Assembly (NCBI GenBank): GCA_034933305.1 | Contig: JAYFNU010000023.1 | Coordinates: 1-64,000 of the forward strand | Direction of reading: 5' to 3' | DNA length: 64,000 nucleotides | Source: JAYFNU01 sp034933305 | Lineage (GTDB): Bacteria; Bacillota; Clostridia; Oscillospirales; Ruminococcaceae | Part shown: in pieces, positions 51,570-60,159 of the stretch | Layout: every line of letters starts with the position of its first letter | Numbering within the stretch: position 1 is the first letter of the stretch | Program-made: the position numbers and the translations under genes | The notes under the pieces: model-generated | Seen by the model: the letters and a program-made list of their open reading frames with translations, nothing else | What the model was told of the DNA's origin: nothing | The model's database searches: none

Positions 51570-53017
51570 AAAAACTGTTGAGCGTGTTGAGCATGATCGT
51601 CCTGCTGGCGTGCGTTTTCGCGCCCGCGGCGGGGGCGACGACGACGGCGGCCGGACCCATCAGCTTTATTGTGACAAATGAATCTGCTTTTCCGGCATTG
51701 CACTCAGATCCCATCATGAAATCGACAGAAAAAGTGACGGCAGGTAGTTGGATGCCCGCAAAGACTGTTGTTTTTAAAAATGTCAGCGGTGCTGCGGTAA
51801 CGATATATTCTGTTCAATTAGAAGTTAGCACCGATCTTGGAGTTTTTCCATTTGAAGTGACACAGGTAAATTATTTTAAAGAATTCTCCGATGCTCCTCA
51901 TTCCGGAACTATAAAAGACCCGAGTGTTGATGCGGAAAGTACCTTTTCATATGAGCTTCCAAGTCTGCGCTGTCGCGGTGATGCAGAGCAGAAGTATTAT
52001 GACTTAAGTTTTGAAATTACATATAGTAAAGCAAGCGATCAACCGGAGACTAAAACTGTTGAAACAGTGACAATTCCCATCCTGGTTGAAACGGCGTCGT
52101 CCTCGGGCGGCGGCACCACGCCGAAGGTCATCGTGACGTCCTCGTCGACAAACCCGGCGCAGGTCGTGGCCGGCGAGGACTTCACCCTGAACGTCACCTT
52201 CCAGAACACGTCGGGCGACGCGTCGGCGAAGAACATCAAGGCCGCCATCAGCTCCGACGGCACCTTTACGCCGGTCTCCGGCTCCTCCACGCTGTTCATC
52301 GACGCGCTCGGCCCCAAGGCGAGCGCATCGAAGTCCATCAAGCTGCACGCCAAGGCCGACGCGGCCCCCGGCTCCTACAACGCGAGCTTCGCGCTGTCCT
52401 ACGACGCGGGCCTCAAGGATCCCGTGTCCGACACCGAGGTCATCTCCATCCCCGTCAAGCAGGTCCCGAAGGTGCAGGTCGCCAAGATCCAGCTTTCGTC
52501 CACCGACCTGTTCGTCGGGCAGGATCTCAACGTCATGACGAGCATCAACAACACCGGCAAGTCGACGCTCTACAACGTCAATGCCGCGTTCACCGACAAG
52601 GCGGGCGTTTTCGCCGACGGCGAGCAGTATCTCGGCAACGTCCAGTCGGGCGCGTCGGGCTCCGTCGACATCTATCTGACCGCGCAGACCGTGGGGACCG
52701 GCGACATCACGATGGTCGTGACCTACGAGGACGAAAACGGCGGGAAGTTCACCTACACCGATTCGACGAGCGCCAACGTCACCGAGCGCACCGCCGACCC
52801 CGTCGTCGACCCGACGACCGATCCCACCCAGCAGACCGGCTCGGGCGCGAAGGTGTGGATCATCCTCGCGCTCATCGTGCTCGCGGTCGCGGCGCTCATC
52901 TTCTTCCTCAGCCGCCGCAAGCAGAAAAAGCTGAAAGAACAGAAAAAGCGCGACAAGCTCGAGGCCGAGCGTCTCGACCGGGAGCTGATGCAGCGCGACG
53001 AGGAAACGCGCGTATGA
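51566..53017 (+). CDS. Secreted CARDB-like protein with C-terminal membrane anchor
   Basis: A 483-residue exported protein: signal peptide (3-24), an N-terminal beta domain (about 33-175), two CARDB-like immunoglobulin-fold domains (about 185-300 starting KVIVTSSSTNPAQVV, and 300-405 starting KVQVAKIQLSSTDLF), a Thr/Asp/Pro linker, a membrane helix (AKVWIILALIVLAVAALIFF) and a basic cytoplasmic tail. Similar three-gene units (ABC ATPase, CARDB protein, permease) occur in Clostridia; the exoprotein may be the cargo recogniser. It overlaps both neighbours by four bases. The N-terminal domain, 51660-52085, is markedly AT-rich compared with the rest, pointing to domain replacement. Confidence 0.83.
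   Translation: MKKLLSVLSMIVLLACVFAPAAGATTTAAGPISFIVTNESAFPALHSDPIMKSTEKVTAGSWMPAKTVVFKNVSGAAVTIYSVQLEVSTDLGVFPFEVTQVNYFKEFSDAPHSGTIKDPSVDAESTFSYELPSLRCRGDAEQKYYDLSFEITYSKASDQPETKTVETVTIPILVETASSSGGGTTPKVIVTSSSTNPAQVVAGEDFTLNVTFQNTSGDASAKNIKAAISSDGTFTPVSGSSTLFIDALGPKASASKSIKLHAKADAAPGSYNASFALSYDAGLKDPVSDTEVISIPVKQVPKVQVAKIQLSSTDLFVGQDLNVMTSINNTGKSTLYNVNAAFTDKAGVFADGEQYLGNVQSGASGSVDIYLTAQTVGTGDITMVVTYEDENGGKFTYTDSTSANVTERTADPVVDPTTDPTQQTGSGAKVWIILALIVLAVAALIFFLSRRKQKKLKEQKKRDKLEAERLDRELMQRDEETRV
51660..52085 (+). other. Intragenic low-GC segment
   Basis: Codons here use A/T third positions (AAA, TTT, GAA, GAT), whereas the codons before 51655 and after 52090 use G/C in almost all cases. Boundaries are sharp and coincide with the N-terminal beta domain of the CARDB protein, with the frame kept. 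Confidence 0.75.
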
Positions 53018-54366
53018 ACTGGTTCGAGCTGCTGCGGTTCAGCTTCAGCAATCTCGTGCGGCGCAAGCTGCGCACGGCGCTGACCGTGCTCGGCGTCATG
53101 ATCGGCACGGCGTCCATCGTCGTGATGATGTCGCTCGGCATCGGGCTCAATTATTCCTACCTGAAGCAGATCGAGTCAAGCTCGACGCTGACGATGATCA
53201 CCGTGAGCGATTCCAGCATGTACGACAGCTCGTCCTCCTCGTCGTCGAACACGGCCCTGACGGCGGATTCCGTCGCGGGGCTCGCAGCGATCGGGCACGT
53301 CACCTGCGCCTCGCCCGTCTACAGCTTCAACGTGCTGCTCAAGTCCGGCAAATACGAGACGCAGACGCAGGTCTACGCCGTTTCGCACGAAATGCTCGAA
53401 GCGATGCACATCCCGCTGCGCAGCGGCGCGCTGCCGCAGACGGGCGATCCCATCTCCTTCGTCGTCGGCAACCAGGTCGCCTATAATTTCTACGATCCCA
53501 ACGGCAACGGCGGCGACGTGATGTACGGCGGCTGGAGCGACGACGGCACGCGCGCCGCGCCGAACGTCAGCCTCGCGGACGACACCATCTACGTCATCTA
53601 CGACGTCAACGCCTATTACAACGCCCAGAGCGGGACCGGCAAGGCCCCGAAAAAGTACCTCATGGACGTCGCCGGCGTCGCGGGCGCCGAGGACACGGGG
53701 AATTACAGCTATTCCCAGTTCGACTACGGCGTCTACTGCGATTACGACACCGTCAGCGAGCTGTTCACGAAAATGTTCAAGAAGAACGCGTGGCCCGGCC
53801 AGCAGACGGACAAGAACGGCAAGCCCGTGACGCCCATGCGCTTCGAGCAGGCCTATATCTTCGTCGACAGCATCGACAACGTCACGGCCGTGCAGAAGGC
53901 CATCACCGACATGGGCTATCAGGCGAGCAGCGAGGTCGATTACCTCAAATCGATGCAGGAGCAGTCCCGCTCGATCCAGTATATCCTCGCGGGCATCGGC
54001 AGCGTTTCGCTCATCGTGGCCGCCATCGGCATCACGAACACCATGCTCATGAGCATCTTCGAGCGCACGAAGGAGATCGGCATCTTCAAGGTGCTGGGGT
54101 GCTCGCTGGGCAACATCCGCACGATGTTCCTCATGGAAGCGGGGCTCATCGGCTTTTGCGGGGGCGTGTTCGGCGTGGGGCTCAGCTTCCTGCTGTCGAC
54201 GGCGGTGAACGTGCTCATCGGCGCGGGCAGCCAGATCTCGATCATCCCCTTCTGGCTCGCGCTCGCGGGCATGGGCTTTGCGATCGTCGTCGGCATGATC
54301 GCGGGCATCTCGCCCGCGTCCCGCGCGATGAAGCTGTCGCCGCTCGAGGCGATCCGGACGCTGTGA
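53014..54366 (+). CDS. MacB-type ABC transporter permease
   Basis: A 450-residue permease with the MacB topology: N-terminal LLRFSFSNLVRRKLRTALTV leading into helix 1 (about 24-46), a large extracytoplasmic domain (50-315, with a Ser run YDSSSSSSS near 69), and three C-terminal helices (YILAGIGSVSLIVAAIGI; MEAGLIGFCGGVFGVGLSFLL; LALAGMGFAIVVGMIAGI). ERTKEIGIFKVLG is the cytoplasmic coupling motif. It ends in the usual AxxLSPLEAIR. It completes the ATPase / exoprotein / permease unit. Confidence 0.94.
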   Translation: MNWFELLRFSFSNLVRRKLRTALTVLGVMIGTASIVVMMSLGIGLNYSYLKQIESSSTLTMITVSDSSMYDSSSSSSSNTALTADSVAGLAAIGHVTCASPVYSFNVLLKSGKYETQTQVYAVSHEMLEAMHIPLRSGALPQTGDPISFVVGNQVAYNFYDPNGNGGDVMYGGWSDDGTRAAPNVSLADDTIYVIYDVNAYYNAQSGTGKAPKKYLMDVAGVAGAEDTGNYSYSQFDYGVYCDYDTVSELFTKMFKKNAWPGQQTDKNGKPVTPMRFEQAYIFVDSIDNVTAVQKAITDMGYQASSEVDYLKSMQEQSRSIQYILAGIGSVSLIVAAIGITNTMLMSIFERTKEIGIFKVLGCSLGNIRTMFLMEAGLIGFCGGVFGVGLSFLLSTAVNVLIGAGSQISIIPFWLALAGMGFAIVVGMIAGISPASRAMKLSPLEAIRTL

Positions 54367-54510
54367 GACCCGGCACCGGCGCGGGGAAAGGGGCGCAAAA
54401 AGCGGAAGACCTGCTTCCGCCCGCATAAGAGAAAAAACGCCGCTTTTCTGCAAAAGCCGTCTGATCTCCGTAAAAAGCGCAAACAAATCTTCCGTGGTCA
54501 TAGTATATGC

Positions 54511-54551
54511 ACCGGCCGCCGCGATACGCATCGCGGCGGCCGGTATTTTTT
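54511..54551 (+). terminator. Terminator of the ABC operon
   Basis: A 15-bp perfect stem (ACCGGCCGCCGCGAT and complement) with a 4-base loop and six T residues on the plus strand. The gap 54367-54510 has no other feature. Confidence 0.9.
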
Positions 54552-54552
54552 G

Positions 54553-55206
54553 CTATTTCGCGAGGATGAAGTCGGCGATCTGCTGCGGGTGTTCGGCGAA
54601 CAGCGCCACGCCGTAGGGGTCGAACTCGTGCGGCTCGGAGAAGCCGAACAGCGCCGCGATGAAATCGACGCCCGCGTTGCGCGCGCCCTCGGCGTCGTAG
54701 AAGCGGTCTCCCACCATGACGACGTCGCGCTTGTCCGCGCCGTACCGCTCGATGACCCGCTCGATGACCTGCGTCTTCGTCGAGGCGTCGGCGTCGTCGC
54801 GCAGACCCGAGATCATGCTGATATAATCGCGCGTGCCGTAGTGCCGCATCGTGAGGTCGATGATGTCGGAGGGCTTGCTGCTCGCGACCGCGAGCGTGCA
54901 GCCCGCGTCGCGCAGCCGGCGCAGCGTCTGCTCCATCCCGTCGTACATATAGCACTCGTACAGGCCGACGGTGCGGTAGCGGCTGCGGTAGCATTCGACC
55001 GCGCGCTCCGTCGTCTCTTCGTCCATGCCGAAACGCACGCGGAAGGTGTCGATGAGCGGCGGGCCGATGCAGCAAAGAAAGTCGTCGGGCGGGTGGTCCT
55101 GGCCGAGGATGGCCTTCAGCGTCAGCTGGTAGCCCTTCGTGATGCCGTCGTAGGTGTTGTAAAGCGTCCCGTCAAAGTCGAAAAGGACGTATTTGTAGCG
55201 TGCCAT
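54553..55206 (-). CDS. HAD family phosphatase (phosphoglycolate phosphatase-like)
   Basis: A 217-residue haloacid-dehalogenase hydrolase. LFDFDGTLYNT contains nucleophile Asp10 and Asp12; VASSKPSDI carries motif II/III Ser and Lys; VGDRFYDAEGARNAG is the metal-binding motif IV. A helical C1 cap lies at 20-90. Substrate could be phosphoglycolate, a nucleotide or nicotinate-pathway intermediate. GGGAGG precedes the ATG, and the gene begins 11 bases past the nicotinate phosphoribosyltransferase stop, so they share a transcript. Confidence 0.9.
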   Translation of the reverse strand: MARYKYVLFDFDGTLYNTYDGITKGYQLTLKAILGQDHPPDDFLCCIGPPLIDTFRVRFGMDEETTERAVECYRSRYRTVGLYECYMYDGMEQTLRRLRDAGCTLAVASSKPSDIIDLTMRHYGTRDYISMISGLRDDADASTKTQVIERVIERYGADKRDVVMVGDRFYDAEGARNAGVDFIAALFGFSEPHEFDPYGVALFAEHPQQIADFILAK

Positions 55207-55217
55207 AAGCCTCCCTG

Positions 55218-56645
55218 TCAGCTGTTTTTCTTCAGAAGATCGTGCTTGACGTCCCACAGCTTCTGCGACAGGTCGACGTAGTAGTTGTGCGGGTTTTCAA
55301 AGCGCTTGACCTCGTCCCACATGGTGTCGAGCTGCGCCGCGCAGTAATCGCGGATCTCGCGCACCGTCGGCTGCGCGTAAACGAGACGGCCGCCGTCGAA
55401 GACGCGCACGAGCAGCTCGCGCGCCGTGTAGTCGGTCAGCGTCTTGCGCTTCCAGGTGTAGTCGGGGTCGAACAGCTCGAGCGGCTTCGCGGGGTCGAGC
55501 ACCTCGTCGTGGACGCAGACGTAATCGGCGATCGCCTTGCCCGTCGCGTTCTCGAAGATGCGGTAGACCTTCTTGAAGTGGGGCGTGGTGATCTTCTGGA
55601 CGTTTTCGCTGATCTTGATCTTCGGGACGATGTTGCCGTTGTCGTCCTCGATGGCGGTCAGCTTGTAGACGCCGCCGAACACGGAGTCGCTCTTCGCGGT
55701 GATGAGCCGCTCGCCGACGCCGAAGGAGTCGACGACGCCGCCCTGCGCGATGACGTCGCGGATGATGTCCTCGTCGAGCGAGTTGCTGACGATGATCTTG
55801 CAGTCCGGCAGGCCCGCGTCGTCGAGCGTCTGGCGCATGCGCTTCGTAAGGTAGGTGATATCGCCCGAGTCGATGCGCACGCTGCATTTCGTGATGCCGA
55901 GCTCCTTGAACACGCGGATGGCGTTCGGCAGGCCGCTCTTCAGGACGTTGTAGGTGTCGATGAGCAGCGAGGCGTTGTTCGGGTAGATCTTGCAGAAGGC
56001 CTTGAAGGCGGTGTATTCGTCGTCGAACAGCTGGATCCACGAGTGCGCCATCGTGCCGAGCGCCGGGATGTCGAAGAACTTGTCCGTCAGCGTGCAGGAC
56101 GTGCCGGCGCAGCCGGCGATGTACGCGGCGCGCGCGCCGAAGAAGGCCGCGTCAGCCCCCTGGGCCCTGCGCGCGCCGAACTCCATGACCGCGCGCCCCT
56201 CGGCGGCGCGGACGATGCGGTTGGCCTTTGTCGCGATGAGCGACTGATGGTTGAGACACAGCAGCGCGAAGGTCTCGATGATCTGCGCCTGCTCCGCGTC
56301 GGCGCGCACGATCATCAGCGGCTCGCCGGGGAAGACGGGCGTCCCCTCGGGGACCGCCCACACGTCGCCGGTGAAGCGGAAGTCGCGCAGCGAGTCGATC
56401 CAGCTCTTGTCGAAAATATGCTTGCTCTCGAGATAGGCGATGTCGTCCGCGTCGAAATGCAGATTTTTGATGTAGTCGATGACCGACGACAGCCCCGCGC
56501 AGATGGCGAAACCGCCTCCGTCCGGAACGGTGCGGAAGAACGCGTCGAAGTAGACCTTGCGCTTTCCCTGCCCCGAAAGATGGTAGCCGTTCGCCATGGT
56601 GTATTCGTAGTAGTCGCACAGCAGCGTCAGATTGTTCCTGTCCAT
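55218..56645 (-). CDS. pncB: Nicotinate phosphoribosyltransferase
   Basis: A 475-residue enzyme of NAD salvage that makes nicotinate mononucleotide from nicotinate and PRPP. MANGYHLSGQGKRKVYFDAF opens the N-terminal domain; FGARRAQGADAAFFGARAAY and GTMAHSWIQ (His201, the phospho-His position) are active-site motifs; SVRIDSGDITYLTK and IIVSNSLDEDII bind phosphoribose. Length is that of the long Gram-positive form. A GGGGCGAGGG site precedes the ATG; an upstream extension of 39 codons lacks support and would cross the promoter. Followed by the HAD gene. Confidence 0.95.
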   Translation of the reverse strand: MDRNNLTLLCDYYEYTMANGYHLSGQGKRKVYFDAFFRTVPDGGGFAICAGLSSVIDYIKNLHFDADDIAYLESKHIFDKSWIDSLRDFRFTGDVWAVPEGTPVFPGEPLMIVRADAEQAQIIETFALLCLNHQSLIATKANRIVRAAEGRAVMEFGARRAQGADAAFFGARAAYIAGCAGTSCTLTDKFFDIPALGTMAHSWIQLFDDEYTAFKAFCKIYPNNASLLIDTYNVLKSGLPNAIRVFKELGITKCSVRIDSGDITYLTKRMRQTLDDAGLPDCKIIVSNSLDEDIIRDVIAQGGVVDSFGVGERLITAKSDSVFGGVYKLTAIEDDNGNIVPKIKISENVQKITTPHFKKVYRIFENATGKAIADYVCVHDEVLDPAKPLELFDPDYTWKRKTLTDYTARELLVRVFDGGRLVYAQPTVREIRDYCAAQLDTMWDEVKRFENPHNYYVDLSQKLWDVKHDLLKKNS

Positions 56646-56670
56646 GCCCTCGCCCCTTCGGTTTTTTCTT

Positions 56671-56699
56671 ATTATCACACACTCGCGCTTTTTTTGCAA
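56671..56699 (-). promoter_or_regulatory. Promoter of the pncB operon
   Basis: On the minus strand TTGCAA (56694-56699) and GATAAT (56671-56676), 17 bases apart, 26 bases before the start codon. Confidence 0.75.
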
Positions 56700-56722
56700 T
56701 AAAGCGGGCCGCCGCGGAGCTG

Positions 56723-56731
56723 TGCTATAAT
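56723..56731 (+). promoter_or_regulatory. Extended -10 of the V-ATPase operon
   Basis: TGCTATAAT (TATAAT at 56726-56731), divergent from the pncB promoter and about 97 bases before the first V-ATPase start. No -35 match is seen. A second TATAAT lies near 56783. The leader is AT-rich. Confidence 0.55.
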
Positions 56732-56827
56732 TTCGTGATTTTGTCGGTGTACTTTGGGGCAAAATTGTGGTATGCTTTTATCTATAATGCCCTAGTTTTG
56801 AGATTTGATCCGACAGGTGAAAGAGAC

Positions 56828-57136
56828 ATGAACGTACTGGAAAAAATCAGGGAAGCCGAAAAAGAGGCGGCGGCCGTCCGCCAGCAGGGCGCCGCGGACG
56901 CCCGCGATTACGCGCGCGAGGCGCTCGCCGAGCAGACGAAGCAGACGCAGGCGCTCCTCGCCGCGGCAAAGACCGACGCGGACGCGCTGCGGGAGAAGGC
57001 GGGCGCGGACGCGAAGCTGGAGGCCGACGCCTTTATCGATCAGGCCGCGAAGGCGGACGCGCAGCTCGTGCGGGAGGCTTCCGGCCGGCTCGGCGACGCC
57101 TGCGCGCGCATCGTGCAAGAGGTGCGCGGTCTATGA
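56828..57136 (+). CDS. V-type ATPase peripheral stalk subunit G/H (NtpF-like)
   Basis: A 102-residue highly charged, all-helical protein made of Ala/Glu/Lys/Arg heptads (EKIREAEKEAAAVRQQGAAD onwards), as in the coiled-coil stalk subunit that pairs with subunit E. First gene of the operon, equal in position to ntpF of Enterococcus. The ATG follows AGGTGAAAGAGA. Its stop overlaps the subunit I start (ATGA). Confidence 0.83.
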   Translation: MNVLEKIREAEKEAAAVRQQGAADARDYAREALAEQTKQTQALLAAAKTDADALREKAGADAKLEADAFIDQAAKADAQLVREASGRLGDACARIVQEVRGL

Positions 57137-59019
57137 TCGTACCGATGAAAAAAGTCACGGTCTTCGCGCTGCGGCGCGACCGTGAGGCGATCCTGCTCGC
57201 GCTGCAGCGCTCGGGCCGCATGATGATCGTCGAGAGCGACGGCAGCGTGCGCGACGCGGCGCTCGGCGACGCCGAGGAATCCGTGCGCGGCGCGGCCGAG
57301 GCGCTCGCCTTCATGAAGAAATACGGCCCGAAGAAGGGCCTGCTCGACGCCGCGCCGTCGGCGAGCTTCGACGAGCTCATGGCCGACAAAAAGGACGCGC
57401 AGGCGCTGTGCGACGAGGTGCGCGGCATCGAGGAGCGCGCGGCGCAGCTCAACAACGACGTGTCGGCGCTCACGAGCGCGGGCGAGCAGCTCACACCCTG
57501 GCTGCCGCTCGACATCCCCCTCGGCGAGCTCGGCGACACGAAGACCGCCCGCGTGCACACGGGCTACGTCCCCGCCGCGAAGGCTGCGCAGCTGCAGCAG
57601 GAGCTCGGGGAGCGCGGCGCCTACTGCGAGCTGCTCGGGCCGGCCGCCGGCTCGCTCGCTGTCCTCGTCGTCAACCACAAGAGCGGCGACGAGGAGATCG
57701 GCGCGCTTCTCAAATCGCTCGGCTTCATCGAGTCGGCGCCGCCGCAGGCCGACGGGACCGCCCGGCAGGAGCTTGCGCGCATCGACGCGCGCATCGGCGC
57801 GTCGAAGGAAAAGCTCGCCGAGCTCAGCGCGCAGGCGCGCGGGAAGGGCGACGAGATCCGCTCGCTCGAGCTGCTGTACGACAAGCTGGGGGCGGATCTT
57901 CGCCGCAGGCAGACGCCGTACGGCGAGACGCAGGCGACGTTTTATCTGACGGGCTGGGTCGAGGCGTCCGAAACGGACGCCGTCGAGAGCGCGCTGCATG
58001 ACGCGACCGACGCCTTCGAGTTCATCGCCGAGGACCCCGGTCCCGACGACAAGCCGCCCACGCGCACGAAGAACGACAAATTCGTCACCCCCTTTGAGAC
58101 GCTCACCGACATGTTCAGCCGCCCGAACCCGCGCGACGGCATCGATCCCAACCCGGCGATGGCACCGTGGTACTGGATCATCTTCGGCATGATGATGGCG
58201 GACGCCGGCTACGGCGTCGTGATGGCGGTGCTGTTCGGGGGCTATCTGCTCATTAAAAAGCCCAAGCCGAACGAGGCGAAGCTCATCCGGGTGCTGTGCC
58301 TCGGCAGCATAACCACCGCCTTCTGGGGCGTCATGTTCGGTAGCTATTTCGGCGCCGAGTGGTTCCCGCCGGTGCTGTTCACGCCGCTGTACGATCCGCT
58401 GCCCATGATGGTGCTGTGCTTCATCATCGGCGCGCTGCACATCTGCTGCGGCATCGTCATCAACGCCGTCGAGAAGTTCAGGCAGGGCGATCCGCTCGCC
58501 GGGATCTTTGACAATCTGTGCTGGGTGACGATGCTCGCCGGACTCGGCATGCTGTGCCTGCCCGCGACGGCGGCGGCCGGCAAGTGGCTGGCCATCGCCT
58601 CGGCGGCGGCCATCGCGCTCATGGCGAAGCGGGGGACGAAGAATCCCTTCGCGCGCCTCGGCGGCGGGCTGCTCGCGCTGTACGGCATCACCGGCTATAT
58701 CAGCGACATCCTGTCCTATTCCCGCATCCTCGCGCTGATGCTCTCGTCGGGCGTCGTCGCGATGGTCATGAACATGCTCGCGGGCATGGTGCAGGGCAGC
58801 GGCGGCCCGTGGTGGCTCATGGCGCTGCGGTTCATCCCGGCGCTCGCCATTTACATCGCGGGACACGTGTTCAACCTCGCGATGGGCCTGCTGTCGGCTT
58901 ACGTCCACGCGAGCCGTCTGCAGTATATCGAATTTTTCGGAAAATTCTACGAGGGCGGCGGTTACAAATTCGCGCCGCTTTCGGCGGATTCCAAATACAC
59001 CGAAATCTATGACAAGTAG
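57133..59019 (+). CDS. ntpI: V-type ATPase subunit I (a subunit)
   Basis: A 628-residue membrane stator subunit forming the ion half-channels beside the K ring. The N-terminal about 330 residues are cytoplasmic and helical, linking to the stalks; the C-terminal half has seven to eight membrane helices (WYWIIFGMMMADAGYGVVMA; GVMFGSYFGAEW; MVLCFIIGALHICCGIVINA; YGITGYISDILSYSRILALM, which carries the essential Arg; and IPALAIYIAGHVFNLAMGLL). Two ATG codons are possible (57133 and 57145); 57133 is coupled to the upstream stop. Confidence 0.95.
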   Translation: MIVPMKKVTVFALRRDREAILLALQRSGRMMIVESDGSVRDAALGDAEESVRGAAEALAFMKKYGPKKGLLDAAPSASFDELMADKKDAQALCDEVRGIEERAAQLNNDVSALTSAGEQLTPWLPLDIPLGELGDTKTARVHTGYVPAAKAAQLQQELGERGAYCELLGPAAGSLAVLVVNHKSGDEEIGALLKSLGFIESAPPQADGTARQELARIDARIGASKEKLAELSAQARGKGDEIRSLELLYDKLGADLRRRQTPYGETQATFYLTGWVEASETDAVESALHDATDAFEFIAEDPGPDDKPPTRTKNDKFVTPFETLTDMFSRPNPRDGIDPNPAMAPWYWIIFGMMMADAGYGVVMAVLFGGYLLIKKPKPNEAKLIRVLCLGSITTAFWGVMFGSYFGAEWFPPVLFTPLYDPLPMMVLCFIIGALHICCGIVINAVEKFRQGDPLAGIFDNLCWVTMLAGLGMLCLPATAAAGKWLAIASAAAIALMAKRGTKNPFARLGGGLLALYGITGYISDILSYSRILALMLSSGVVAMVMNMLAGMVQGSGGPWWLMALRFIPALAIYIAGHVFNLAMGLLSAYVHASRLQYIEFFGKFYEGGGYKFAPLSADSKYTEIYDK

Positions 59020-59045
59020 AAATCAATAATCTGGAGGAAACAACC

Positions 59046-59519
59046 ATGTCTCTCGGACTCTTTATCGCGATCTCGGGCGCGGCGCTCGCCGCCGTCCTCG
59101 CCGGCATCGGCTCCGCGTACGGCGTGCGCATCGCGGGCCAGGCGGCCGCCGGCGTCTGCTCCGAAAACCCCGACCTGTTCGGCAAGCTGCTGGTCATCCA
59201 GGCGCTGCCGGGAACCCAGGGCATCTACGGCTTCCTGACGGCCATCATCGTCCTGCTCAAGCTCGGCATGATCGGCGGCACGCCGGTCGACGTCAGCCTC
59301 GAGAAGGGCCTCGAGCTCTTCGCCTGCTGCATGCCCATCGCCATCGGCGGCCTGTTCTCCGCCATCTATCAGGGCAAAACGGCCGTAGCGGCCATCCACA
59401 TGACGGCCAAACAGCCCGAAGCGTCGGCCCGCGGCATCACGATGACCGCGCTCGTCGAGACGTACGCCATCCTCGCGCTGCTCGCGTCCATCCTGATGGT
59501 GTTCGGCGTCCAGCTCTGA
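59046..59519 (+). CDS. ntpK: V-type ATPase subunit K (proteolipid ring)
   Basis: A 157-residue rotor subunit with four membrane helices from a duplicated hairpin. Only the second hairpin keeps the ion-binding acid, Glu138 in MTALVETYA. Residues Leu54, Thr57, Gln58 (LPGTQG) and Gln109 (YQGK) match the Na+ ligands described in Enterococcus hirae NtpK (Leu61, Thr64, Gln65, Gln110, Glu139), so a sodium-translocating enzyme is likely. GGAGG precedes the ATG. Confidence 0.95.
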   Translation: MSLGLFIAISGAALAAVLAGIGSAYGVRIAGQAAAGVCSENPDLFGKLLVIQALPGTQGIYGFLTAIIVLLKLGMIGGTPVDVSLEKGLELFACCMPIAIGGLFSAIYQGKTAVAAIHMTAKQPEASARGITMTALVETYAILALLASILMVFGVQL

Positions 59520-59557
59520 GTCCCGCCGCATAGATCCAAGAAAGGAAGGATACCGCG

Positions 59558-60157
59558 TTGAGCGAAACAAGAATCATCGACGCGATCCTCGGCGACGCGC
59601 ACAGGGAAGCCGGGGAGCTGCTGCAGAAAGCAAAAGACGACGCGCAGGCGTCCCGCGAGGCGGCGCTGGAAGCGGCGCGGCAGCGCGCCGCGCGCATCGC
59701 CGACACCGCCCGCAGGGACGGCGAGGAGATCCGCCGCCGCGCCATGCTCGGCGCCGAGCTTGCGGCGCGGAAAAATGCCCTCGCGGCGCGCCGCGGCCAG
59801 CTCGACAAGGCGTTCGACAACGCCTATGCGGCGCTGTGCGCGCTGCCCGACAGCGAATACGCCGCGCTGCTGACGAAGCTCGCCGGCCGCTGCGCCGAAA
59901 CGGGCCGCGAGACGCTGCTCGTGCCGCCCGCGCGCCTCGCCTGCTGTGAAAAGCTGCTGCCGGCGCTGAATGAGACGATGAAAAAGACCGGCCGGGACGG
60001 CGCGCTCAAGGCGGCCGCGTCCGAGGCGGTCAAAGGCGGCGTGCGCTTTGTCGGCGAGACGGCCGACATCGACTGCTCGTTCGCCTCGCTCGTGCGCGCC
60101 GCGCGCGACGAGAAGGAAACGGAGATCTACAAACTGCTGTTCGGCGAAAAGGAGTAA
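59558..60157 (+). CDS. ntpE: V-type ATPase subunit E
   Basis: A 199-residue peripheral stalk subunit: long N-terminal helix (to about residue 95) with Ala/Arg/Glu heptads, then a compact alpha/beta C-terminal head (LLVPPARLACCEKLLPAL; GGVRFVGETADIDCSFASLV). Begins with TTG behind GAAAGGAAGG; no ATG fits. It pairs with the G/H-type subunit. Confidence 0.9.
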   Translation: MSETRIIDAILGDAHREAGELLQKAKDDAQASREAALEAARQRAARIADTARRDGEEIRRRAMLGAELAARKNALAARRGQLDKAFDNAYAALCALPDSEYAALLTKLAGRCAETGRETLLVPPARLACCEKLLPALNETMKKTGRDGALKAAASEAVKGGVRFVGETADIDCSFASLVRAARDEKETEIYKLLFGEKE

Positions 60158-60159
60158 GC

